Source: Pseudomonadota bacterium (lineage in GTDB: Bacteria > Pseudomonadota > Gammaproteobacteria > Burkholderiales > Burkholderiaceae_E). From it: DNA of 64,000 nucleotides. The notes beneath the pieces were generated by a model. That model searched no databases and was not told the origin of the DNA. It worked only from the letters and a program-made list of their open reading frames with translations. The stretch is from contig JAEWFA010000012.1 of NCBI GenBank assembly GCA_023389055.1, forward strand, positions 1 through 64,000, written 5' to 3'. The position numbers were made by a program, and so were the translations under genes. Shown piece after piece: positions 27,280 through 34,577 of this stretch; the first letter of the stretch is position 1; the number at the start of each line of letters is the position of its first letter.

Positions 27280-28182
27280 TCAGCCGCGTTGTCCGCGATC
27301 CCGCGCGTTCTGCGCCTCGATGCGCGCGCGCGCCTCGCGCCACTGCTCGTCGCTCCAGTCGCGCAGCGGATAGAAATTGCCGCCGGTGGCCAGCGAATGC
27401 CCGCCGTCCATGAAAAGCGTCTGCCCGCTGAGCCAGTCGCATCCGTCGGCCATCAGGAACGTCGCGAGGTTCTGCAGCTCGCCCATCTCGCCCACGCGAT
27501 GCTGCGGGTTGGTCTCCTTCGAACGCGCCCCCGGTTCCTCGCCGGGACTCAGCCGCTTGCTCATTCCCTCGGTGGGGATCTCGCCCGGGCCGATCGCGTT
27601 CAGCCGGATTCCGTACTTCGCCCATTCGACGGCGAGCGACTTCGTCATGACGGCGACGCCGGCCTTGCTCATCGCCGACGGCACGGTGAACGGTCCGCCG
27701 TTTTCGACCCAGGTGACGATGATCGATACGACCGACTTCATCGGCTGCGGGCTCGCCCAGCCGCCGGCCGCGCGCGCCTGCTCGATCCAGCGCCGGCCGA
27801 CCGCGTTCGTCACGTAGAACGTGCCGTGAAAGACGATGTTGGCAATCGCGTCGAAAGCGCGCGGCGAGAGCATTTCGGTGGGGCTGATGAAGTTGCCCGC
27901 CGCGTTGTTGACGAGCCCGGTCAACGGACCGGAATCGAAGATCTCCCCGACCATCGCCTCCACCGCCTGCGCATCGCGGATGTCGACGCCCCAGGTATCG
28001 ACGCGCCCGCCGTGCGCCTTGGTCATTTCCTCGGCGGCCCGGTCGAGCACGGTCTTGCGCCGGCCGCAGATCGCGAGGTCTGCGCCGAGCGCGAGATAGC
28101 GCTCGCCCATCGCGCGGCCGAGGCCGGTGCCGCCGCCGGTGATCAGGATCCGCTTGCCCCGCAGCAAATCCGCACGAAACAT
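27280..28182 (-). CDS. 2,4-dienoyl-CoA-reductase-like SDR
   Basis: A 300-residue SDR with an NADP site ITGGGTGLGRAMGERY near the N-terminus and LVNNAAGNFISPTEMLS. The usual catalytic tyrosine is replaced by serine: the motif reads PSAMSKAGV, the S-x-x-x-K form known in 2,4-dienoyl-CoA reductases such as human DECR1. GPGEIPTEGMSKRLSP is another marker of that group. It probably removes double bonds from dienoyl-CoA intermediates. The ATG at 28182 follows a strong AAGGAGGAAG site. It is the last gene of the nine-gene liv operon, 42 bases after the crotonase-like gene. Confidence 0.82.
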   Translation of the reverse strand: MFRADLLRGKRILITGGGTGLGRAMGERYLALGADLAICGRRKTVLDRAAEEMTKAHGGRVDTWGVDIRDAQAVEAMVGEIFDSGPLTGLVNNAAGNFISPTEMLSPRAFDAIANIVFHGTFYVTNAVGRRWIEQARAAGGWASPQPMKSVVSIIVTWVENGGPFTVPSAMSKAGVAVMTKSLAVEWAKYGIRLNAIGPGEIPTEGMSKRLSPGEEPGARSKETNPQHRVGEMGELQNLATFLMADGCDWLSGQTLFMDGGHSLATGGNFYPLRDWSDEQWREARARIEAQNARDRGQRG

Positions 28183-28224
28183 GACGCTTCCTCCTTGCAC
28201 CCGGCCGGCGGGCGCGTACGCGGT

Positions 28225-29139
28225 TCAGCGGCGCCGCTTCTCGTCGAGTTCGCGCTGCATCTGCTCGACGAGCGATTGCGCTTCGGCGCCCTCGGGAATC
28301 GGCCGGCCCGAATCCCGCCAGGCAACGGCGTCCCGGTAGCCGTGCAGTTGCGCGCGGCGACGGAACCACATCCCTTCGGGATCGTGCCGCGTGATCCCGT
28401 CGAACAGCGTGGCGAACATCTGCGTCTGCTCGAGCCCCATCGAGGCGAGCACCTGGTTGACGACGAGTTTCTGCATCATCAGCTGGCCGCGCGGCACGCC
28501 GGCGATGCGCTCGGCGAGCGAGCGCACGCTCTCTTCCAGCGCCTGGGAGGGCACCGCATCCACTGCCAGGCCCCAGTCCTTCGCGGTGGCGCCGCCGATC
28601 GTGTCGCCGGTGAAGAGCAACTGCTTCGCGCGCATCGGTCCGAGCCGATACGTCCACATCGCCGTCGTCGGACACCCCCACACGCGGGTAGGCATGTAGC
28701 CGATACGCGCGTCGTCGGCCATCACGAGCAGATCGCAGCACAACGCGATGTCGCTGCCGCCGGCCACCGCGTGGCCGTGCACCTGCGCGATCGTCGGCTT
28801 GTAGCTGTGCCACAGGCTCATGAAGTCTTCGGTGAAGCGCTTCATCGTTCGGTAGTCGAGCATCGGATCCCACGGCGTGCGCTCCTGCTGGCACGGGTGG
28901 TCGACGACTCCCTCGGCGAAGGCCTGCAGGTCGTAGCCGGCGCAGAATGCGCGCCCGGCGCCGGACAGCACGATCACGTGAACGCCGTCGTCGTCGTTGG
29001 CGAGCGCGACCGCGCGACGAATCTCGCCGGGCATCGGCTCGTCGATCGCGTTCAGCCGCTCGGGACGGTTCAGCACGATGCGCGCGATACGCGGGTTGCG
29101 CGCGTCGATCTCGTAGCGAAGCGAGCGAAACGCTGACAT
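28225..29139 (-). CDS. Crotonase-family protein lacking both usual catalytic glutamates
   Basis: A 304-residue enoyl-CoA hydratase/isomerase-fold protein. The CoA/oxyanion segments NRPERLNAID, AFCAGYDLQAF and HGHAVAGGSDIALCCDLLV are intact. The two glutamates of classic hydratases are replaced as I align it: MPTRVWG has T151 where QPE is normal, and AKQLLFTGD has Q173 where a glutamate is normal. It is therefore unlikely to be a simple hydratase and may be an isomerase, hydrolase or C-C lyase of the fold. An insertion around residues 78-100 is also atypical. The ATG at 29139 sits seven bases after the ligase gene, so the genes are co-transcribed. Confidence 0.75.
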   Translation of the reverse strand: MSAFRSLRYEIDARNPRIARIVLNRPERLNAIDEPMPGEIRRAVALANDDDGVHVIVLSGAGRAFCAGYDLQAFAEGVVDHPCQQERTPWDPMLDYRTMKRFTEDFMSLWHSYKPTIAQVHGHAVAGGSDIALCCDLLVMADDARIGYMPTRVWGCPTTAMWTYRLGPMRAKQLLFTGDTIGGATAKDWGLAVDAVPSQALEESVRSLAERIAGVPRGQLMMQKLVVNQVLASMGLEQTQMFATLFDGITRHDPEGMWFRRRAQLHGYRDAVAWRDSGRPIPEGAEAQSLVEQMQRELDEKRRR

Positions 29140-29146
29140 CACGGCC

Positions 29147-30406
29147 TCAGGCGTAGGTGCGGGCGTCCTCGATGACCTTGCCGTCGTTCGGCAGGGTGCC
29201 CTGCGCGACGAGCTCCACGTCGCCGCGCAGCTTCGTCACGTCGCGCAACGCGCCGGCCAGCTGCGCGGCGAGCGCCGCGCGATCCTCCAACGGCGGCACG
29301 ACGTCGTCGGCGAGCTCGCACTTCAGCGTCATCCGGTCGTCCGCCCGCTCGCCCTCGACGACGAGCCGCGCGCGTCGTACCTGCGGAAAACGCTTCGCCA
29401 CCTCGGCGACCTGCTCGGGGTGGACGAACATCCCGCGCACCTTCGTCGTCTGGTCGGCGCGTCCGAGCCAGCCGCGGATGCGCACGTTCGTGCGCCCGCA
29501 CGGCGAGATCCCCGGCAGCACGGCGGACAGATCGCCGGTACCGAACCGGATCAGCGGATAGACGGCGTTGAAGCTGGTGACGACGACCTCGCCGACTTCG
29601 CCGTCGGGGACCGGCTCGCCGGTGCCCGGCCGCACGATCTCGAGGATCAGCTCCTCGTCGAGGATCATGCCCTCCATCGCCTTCGATTCGTAGGCGATCA
29701 GGCCGACGTCGGCCGTGCCGTACCACTGCAGCACCGTTTCGATCCCCTGCTCGACGAACCACTGGCGCAGGCTCGGCGGCAGCGCCTCGGCCGCGAGCAG
29801 CGCGCGCTTGAGGTTCGAGATGTCGAGCGATGCCTCGCGCGCCTTCTCGACGATCATGCGCAGGAACGACGGCGTTCCCGTGTAGGCGTCGGGTGCGAGC
29901 GCGCGGATGATCTCGATCTGCTGTTCGATCTGGCCGACACCCGCAGGGATCACCGCGCAGCCGAGCTTGCGCGCAGCCCCGTCGATCATCCAGGCACCGG
30001 GCGTCAGGTGGTAGCCGAAGCAGTTCTGCACGACATGACCATCCCGGATGCCGGCCGCGTATAGCGCCCGCGAGGCGCGCCATGGATCGTCCCCCATGCC
30101 CTCGGCATCGAAGATCGGTCCCGGCGACAGGAACAGACGCGACAGCCGCCCCGGCGCAACGGTGACGAAACCGCCGAAGGGCGGGGCCTGTTCCTGCAGC
30201 GCCTTCAGGTCGCTCTTGCGCAGCACGGGAAGCTGCGCGAGCGCCTTGCGCGAGTCGACGTCGCGCGCTGGCACGCCATCGAGGCGCTTCGCCCAACCGG
30301 GCGCGTTCGTCTGCGCGTGCTCGACGAGCGCGGGCAGGCGGGCCATCAGCGCGCCCTCGCGCGCCTCGGCCGGTCGCGTCTCGAGGGAATCGAAATGCTC
30401 GTTCAT
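29147..30406 (-). CDS. Phenylacetate-CoA-ligase-like AMP-forming enzyme
   Basis: A 419-residue adenylate-forming protein of the PaaK group, which activates an aryl or alkyl acid with ATP and CoA. The segments SFNAVYPLIRFGTGDLS, GRTNVRIRGWLGRADQTTKVRGMFVHPEQV and the C-terminal NDGKVIEDARTY resemble PaaK. The glycine-rich phosphate loop (SSGTTG in PaaK) is replaced by FLSPGPIFDAEG, a clear deviation, and the tyrosine-glutamate motif reads QWYGTADVG. These changes may alter nucleotide use. The ATG at 30406 is preceded two codons upstream by a weaker TTG. It lies 19 bases after livF within the liv operon. Confidence 0.78.
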   Translation of the reverse strand: MNEHFDSLETRPAEAREGALMARLPALVEHAQTNAPGWAKRLDGVPARDVDSRKALAQLPVLRKSDLKALQEQAPPFGGFVTVAPGRLSRLFLSPGPIFDAEGMGDDPWRASRALYAAGIRDGHVVQNCFGYHLTPGAWMIDGAARKLGCAVIPAGVGQIEQQIEIIRALAPDAYTGTPSFLRMIVEKAREASLDISNLKRALLAAEALPPSLRQWFVEQGIETVLQWYGTADVGLIAYESKAMEGMILDEELILEIVRPGTGEPVPDGEVGEVVVTSFNAVYPLIRFGTGDLSAVLPGISPCGRTNVRIRGWLGRADQTTKVRGMFVHPEQVAEVAKRFPQVRRARLVVEGERADDRMTLKCELADDVVPPLEDRAALAAQLAGALRDVTKLRGDVELVAQGTLPNDGKVIEDARTYA

Positions 30407-30425
30407 GCTCAAGCCCGCGCCCGGA

Positions 30426-31262
30426 TCACAGCCAGCGCTTGCGCCGCTTGTACGACTTCAGGTTCTTGAACGAGCGGCGCTCGTCTCCGCCACCGCCCAG
30501 GTAGAACTCCTTGACGTCCTCGTTGTTCACCAGTTCGTCGCGCGTGCCGTCGAGGACGATCTTGCCCGACTCCATGATGTAGCCGAAGCTCGCCGTGTGA
30601 AGCGCCATGCGCGCGTTCTGCTCGACGAGCAGCATCGTGATCTTCAGCTCGCGGTTCAATTCACGGATGATGCCGAACACTTCCTTCACCAGCAGCGGCG
30701 ACAACCCCATCGACGGTTCGTCGAGCAGGATCATCTTCGGGCGCGCCATCAGCGCGCGGCTGATCGCCAGCATCTGCTGTTCGCCGCCGGACAGATAGCC
30801 GGCAAGACCGGTGCGCTCGCGCAGCCGCGGAAAGTAGTCGAACACCATGTCGATGTCGCGCTTGACGCCGGAATCGCGCCGCGTGTATGCGCCCAGGCGC
30901 AGGTTCTCGATCACCGTCATGTCCTCGACGATGCGCCGGCCCTCCATCACCTGGAAGATTCCGCGGCGAACGATCTCCTCGGGCGCGAGGTTCGCGATCT
31001 CCTCGCCCATGAACGTGACGTTGCCGCGCGTTACCTCGCCGTCCTCGGTCTGCAGCAACCCCGAGATCGCCTTGAGCGTCGTCGACTTGCCGGCGCCGTT
31101 CGGGCCGAGCAGCGCGACGATCTCGCCCTCGGGCACCTCGAGGCTCACGCCGCGCAGCACGAGGATCACCTCGTCGTAGACGACCTCGATGTTGTTGACC
31201 GTGAGCATCGGCGGCTTCGACGCCACCGCCACGGTCGCTTCCTTCGCCAGCGCTTCGATCAT
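30426..31262 (-). CDS. livF: Liv-type ABC transporter ATP-binding protein (LivF)
   Basis: A 278-residue ATPase of a branched-chain-amino-acid-type importer. Walker A is GPNGAGKST at 53-61, the ABC signature LSGGEQQ at 157-163 and Walker B MILLDEP at 177-183. The short form, with no LivG-type EEK insertion, identifies LivF. The basic tail ending YKRRKRWL is unusual compared with E. coli LivF. It belongs to the livG-livH-livM-livK-livF set here. A GC hairpin lies between livK and this gene. Substrates of such systems in these bacteria include amino acids, short acids and aromatic acids. Confidence 0.9.
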   Translation of the reverse strand: MIEALAKEATVAVASKPPMLTVNNIEVVYDEVILVLRGVSLEVPEGEIVALLGPNGAGKSTTLKAISGLLQTEDGEVTRGNVTFMGEEIANLAPEEIVRRGIFQVMEGRRIVEDMTVIENLRLGAYTRRDSGVKRDIDMVFDYFPRLRERTGLAGYLSGGEQQMLAISRALMARPKMILLDEPSMGLSPLLVKEVFGIIRELNRELKITMLLVEQNARMALHTASFGYIMESGKIVLDGTRDELVNNEDVKEFYLGGGGDERRSFKNLKSYKRRKRWL

Positions 31263-31284
31263 TGCCTCGATCCGTCGGGCCGCT

Positions 31285-31315
31285 GCAGCCCCCTCCCCGC
31301 GGGGGGAGGGGCTGC
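31285..31315 (-). terminator. GC-rich hairpin between livK and livF
   Basis: An imperfect inverted repeat, GCAGCCCC(C)TCCCC against GGGGAGGGGCTGC, with one bulged base and a short GC loop, fills most of the 60-base gap between the binding-protein gene and livF. There is no T-run. Such hairpins often protect or partly terminate transcripts after the binding protein, giving more LivK than ATPase. That role is inferred. Confidence 0.45.
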
Positions 31316-31322
31316 GACGGTC

Positions 31323-32561
31323 TTACCAGCCGAGCCACTCCGGCTTGCGCTCGATGTCGGCTTCGCCGATCTTCGAGATCGACTGCTCGCTGCCCTTCGA
31401 GTTCGCCTGGTAGATGAAGACCTTCGTCGTGCCGCGGTGGTCTTCCGGCGTCCACGTGGACGGAATGCACACGCCCTGCAGTTCGGCCGGGACGTGGTCC
31501 TTCATCTGCTCCATCGCCTTCTTGATGTTCGGCCCGGTGATGCCGCCCGCCTTGTCGGCCGCCGCCATCGCGTCGCGCATGTAGTAGACCGAGCAGATGC
31601 CGCGCATGTAGTGCACCGGGCGGTATTCCTTGCCCGAGGCGTCGGAGACTTTCGAGATCTCGCGCACCGTCTTCATGCCCGGCGCATCGGAGTTCCACGC
31701 GGCCGCACCCACGACGAACACCGTGCCGTTCGCCGCGTCGCCCGCGGCCTTCAGCGCGTTCTCGTCCATTGCCCAGACGTTGCCCATGAACTGCGTGTCG
31801 ACACCGACCGTCGAGCACGACTTCAGCAACGAGATCGTCGAGCCGCCGGTGTTCGCGAGGAACGCATAGTTCGCCCCCGACTCCTTCAGGCTCAGGCATT
31901 GCGCCTTGAAGTCGCCGGGCTTCAGCGAATACTGGATCGGGGGAACGATCGTGAAGCCCATTTCCTTCGCGTAGTCACCGCAGGCGGCCTTCGGCGCGTT
32001 CGGATACGGATGGTTGTCTCCCATGTGGACGAACTTCGGCGACGCGATGTTCTTCTTCTTCGCGTCGGAAGCCGCCCACTGCACCAGCGCGCGGCAGCCG
32101 TCGGTGTACGACGGCCCGTAGAAGAAGTTGTACGGCGCGGCCTTCGAGCCGTGCGTGCCTTTGCCGGTCGGGTCGGTGAGGTGCCCGGAATACGACGCCG
32201 AGTAGTACGGGATTTCGTCCTTGGCGACGAAGGTCACCATCGCCTCGGTGTCGCCGGTGCCCCAGCCCTGGATGGCCGCGATCTTCTGCGCGCCGGTCCA
32301 CTTCTTGTAGGTGGCGATCGCGCGCGGGATCTCGTAGCTGTAGTCGACGGTCTCGAACTCGATCTTCTTGCCGTTGATGCCGCCGTGGCTGTTGACGTAC
32401 GCCAGCGCGTCGGCCACGCCCTGGCCGTACGGTCGGCCGACGTCCGAAGTGGCACCGGTGTAGTCGGCGAGGTGACCGACGAAGATTCCCTGCGCGGCGG
32501 CCGGACCGGCGCCGAGCAGGACGGCCGCCGCGGCTGCGACGGTGAACGTGGTTCCCTTCAT
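31323..32561 (-). CDS. Liv-type periplasmic substrate-binding protein
   Basis: A 412-residue periplasmic binding protein of the LivK/Peripla_BP_6 family. The N-terminus (residues 1-24) is a Sec signal with a hydrophobic core and AAA cleavage region. IFVGHLADYTGATSDVGRPYGQGVADALAYVN, VDYSYEIPRAIATYKKW and YYSASYSGHLTDPTG form the usual first lobe. Several cysteines (C136, C168, C185 region) could form disulfides in the periplasm. The ATG at 32561 follows GAGAGGAG. It lies in the same operon as two acyl-CoA ligases, so its ligand may be a carboxylic acid rather than an amino acid, but this is inference. Confidence 0.9.
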   Translation of the reverse strand: MKGTTFTVAAAAAVLLGAGPAAAQGIFVGHLADYTGATSDVGRPYGQGVADALAYVNSHGGINGKKIEFETVDYSYEIPRAIATYKKWTGAQKIAAIQGWGTGDTEAMVTFVAKDEIPYYSASYSGHLTDPTGKGTHGSKAAPYNFFYGPSYTDGCRALVQWAASDAKKKNIASPKFVHMGDNHPYPNAPKAACGDYAKEMGFTIVPPIQYSLKPGDFKAQCLSLKESGANYAFLANTGGSTISLLKSCSTVGVDTQFMGNVWAMDENALKAAGDAANGTVFVVGAAAWNSDAPGMKTVREISKVSDASGKEYRPVHYMRGICSVYYMRDAMAAADKAGGITGPNIKKAMEQMKDHVPAELQGVCIPSTWTPEDHRGTTKVFIYQANSKGSEQSISKIGEADIERKPEWLGW

Positions 32562-32599
32562 GGCAATGCTCCTCTCGAGGTGATGTTGTCGGAACGGGA

Positions 32600-33673
32600 C
32601 TAGTACGAGAACGGATACAGCTTCCAATACGCCTTGATCAGGTGCCAGCGGTGCGCCAGCCCCTCGGGCTCGAAGATCAGGAACAGCACGATCACCAGGC
32701 CGATCGCGCCTTCCTTCACGAACGCGAGCCCTTCGGTGAGCGCCGGGAAGAAGCCGCCGAGCCCCTGCGACATCCAAGCGATCGTCTCGGGCAGCAGCAC
32801 CATGAACGCCGTGCCGAGCAGCGTGCCCATCACGCTGCCCAGCCCGCCGATGATGATCATTCCGAGGAACTGGATCGACAGCAGGATCGTGAACGCCTCG
32901 GACGACACGTAGCCGAGGTAGTGGCCGAACAGCGCACCGCCGATTCCCGCGTAGAACGACGAGATGCCGAACGACAGCACGCGATACCAGGTGAGGCGCA
33001 CGCCCATCACCTCGGCCGACAGGTAGTGGTCGCGCACGGCGACGAACGCCCGGCCGTCGCGCGAGCGAAGCAGGTTCGTGCCGAGCAGGTACATCAGCAC
33101 CAGGTAGACGAGCACGACGTAGAAGTAGCCGTGGTCTCCGTCGATCTCCCAACCGAAGATGCCGAACGGCTGCGCGAGCGTTCCCGACGAGCCGCCGGTG
33201 AACCAGTCGGCGCGCGCGAAGAAGTCCTCGAGGATGAACTGCGCCGCGAAAGTGGCGATGGCCAGGTACAGGCCCTTGATGCGCGCGGAAGGAATGCCGA
33301 ACAGCAGCCCGACGACGGTGGTCATCACGCCGGCGAGCGGAATCGACCAGAACACCGGAATGCCGAAGCTGTTGCTCAACCACGCCGACGAGAAGGCGCC
33401 GAAGCCGAAGAACGCCGCGTGCCCGAGCGAGATCTGCCCGGTGAAGCCGACCAGGATGTTCAGGCCCAGCGCGGCGATTCCGTAGTAGCCGATCTGGATC
33501 AGCAGGTTAAGCTGGTACTTGCTCAGCAGGCCCGCGAGCGGCGCCAGCGCGAGCAGCGCCACCGCGGCGACGACCAGCCAGCGCGAGACGGGCGTCGGGA
33601 AGATCGTCGTGTCGCGACGATAGGTCGTCTTGAACTGCCCGCAGGGAATCAGCGCGGAAGGGGTGCTCGCCAC
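32600..33673 (-). CDS. livM: Liv-type ABC transporter permease (LivM)
   Basis: A 357-residue inner-membrane permease with about nine to ten hydrophobic segments. The LivM marks GLNILVGFTGQISLGHAAFFGFGAF and GGLGSVMGTLLGTAFMVLLPE are present, with a cytoplasmic loop carrying the EAA-like region that touches the ATPases. The start is a GTG one base beyond the livH stop; no ATG precedes the first helix. It pairs with LivH to form the transmembrane pore. Confidence 0.92.
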   Translation of the reverse strand: MASTPSALIPCGQFKTTYRRDTTIFPTPVSRWLVVAAVALLALAPLAGLLSKYQLNLLIQIGYYGIAALGLNILVGFTGQISLGHAAFFGFGAFSSAWLSNSFGIPVFWSIPLAGVMTTVVGLLFGIPSARIKGLYLAIATFAAQFILEDFFARADWFTGGSSGTLAQPFGIFGWEIDGDHGYFYVVLVYLVLMYLLGTNLLRSRDGRAFVAVRDHYLSAEVMGVRLTWYRVLSFGISSFYAGIGGALFGHYLGYVSSEAFTILLSIQFLGMIIIGGLGSVMGTLLGTAFMVLLPETIAWMSQGLGGFFPALTEGLAFVKEGAIGLVIVLFLIFEPEGLAHRWHLIKAYWKLYPFSY

Positions 33674-33674
33674 G

Positions 33675-34568
33675 TCACACCCTCTCGATCTGTCGGGTGC
33701 CGAACAGCCCGTACGGCTTGATCATCAGGATGATGATCAGGGCGTAGAACGGGACGATCGTGTACAGGTTGCCCCAGTTCAGGTACTGGCTGTCGACGAA
33801 CTCGGCGCCGTTCTCGAGCACGCCGATGATCAGCCCGCCGAGGATCGCGCCGATGATCGAGTCGAGCCCGCCGAGGATGACCACCGGGAACACCTTGATG
33901 CCGAAGAACGACAGCGCCGACGAGACGCCGTTCACCATGCCGACGACGACGCCCGCCAGCGCCGAGACCATCGCCGAGATTGCCCAGGCCATCGCGAATA
34001 CCGACTTCACCGAGATGCCCAGGCTCTGCGCCACCTGCTGGTTGAACGCCGTGGCGCGCATCGCCAGCCCGAGCCGCGAGAACTTGAAGAACCACGCGAA
34101 GCCCAGCATGATGACCAGCGAGATCACCATCGACATCACGTACGGCGTCTGCACGTTCAGGCCGAGGATGTTCACCGCCTTCGTGCCGAACACTTCCGGG
34201 TAGGGCTTGGCCCAGACGCCGAAGATCCACTTCATCATCGCCTGGAAGAAGATCGACAGGCCGATCGTCACCATGATCACCGAGATGATCGGCTCGCCGA
34301 TCATCGGGCGCAGCACGATCACCTGCAGCAGTATCCCGAACACCATCATGAAGGCGAGCGTGACGAGGAAGCCGAGCCAGAACGGAAGCTGCCAGGTGGT
34401 GAGCAGCCACCAGCACACCCACGCGCCGATCAGCAGGAACTCGCCCTGCGCGAAGTTCACGATCTGCGTCGACTTGTAGATCAGCACGAAGCACATCGCG
34501 ACGACGCCGTACAGCGTGCCGATGATGAGTCCGTTGACGAGCAGCTGCAGGAGAAGAGTGGTGTTCAT
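33675..34568 (-). CDS. livH: Liv-type ABC transporter permease (LivH)
   Basis: A 297-residue inner-membrane permease with about eight hydrophobic helices. The N-terminal LLVNGLIIGTLYGVVAMCF and FAQGEFLLIGAW segments, and the late GGLDSIIGAILGGLIIGVLEN loop, are diagnostic of LivH. It forms the heteromeric pore with LivM. The gene begins nine bases after the long-chain-type ligase gene, continuing the operon. Confidence 0.92.
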   Translation of the reverse strand: MNTTLLLQLLVNGLIIGTLYGVVAMCFVLIYKSTQIVNFAQGEFLLIGAWVCWWLLTTWQLPFWLGFLVTLAFMMVFGILLQVIVLRPMIGEPIISVIMVTIGLSIFFQAMMKWIFGVWAKPYPEVFGTKAVNILGLNVQTPYVMSMVISLVIMLGFAWFFKFSRLGLAMRATAFNQQVAQSLGISVKSVFAMAWAISAMVSALAGVVVGMVNGVSSALSFFGIKVFPVVILGGLDSIIGAILGGLIIGVLENGAEFVDSQYLNWGNLYTIVPFYALIIILMIKPYGLFGTRQIERV

Positions 34569-34577
34569 GTTGCGCGC

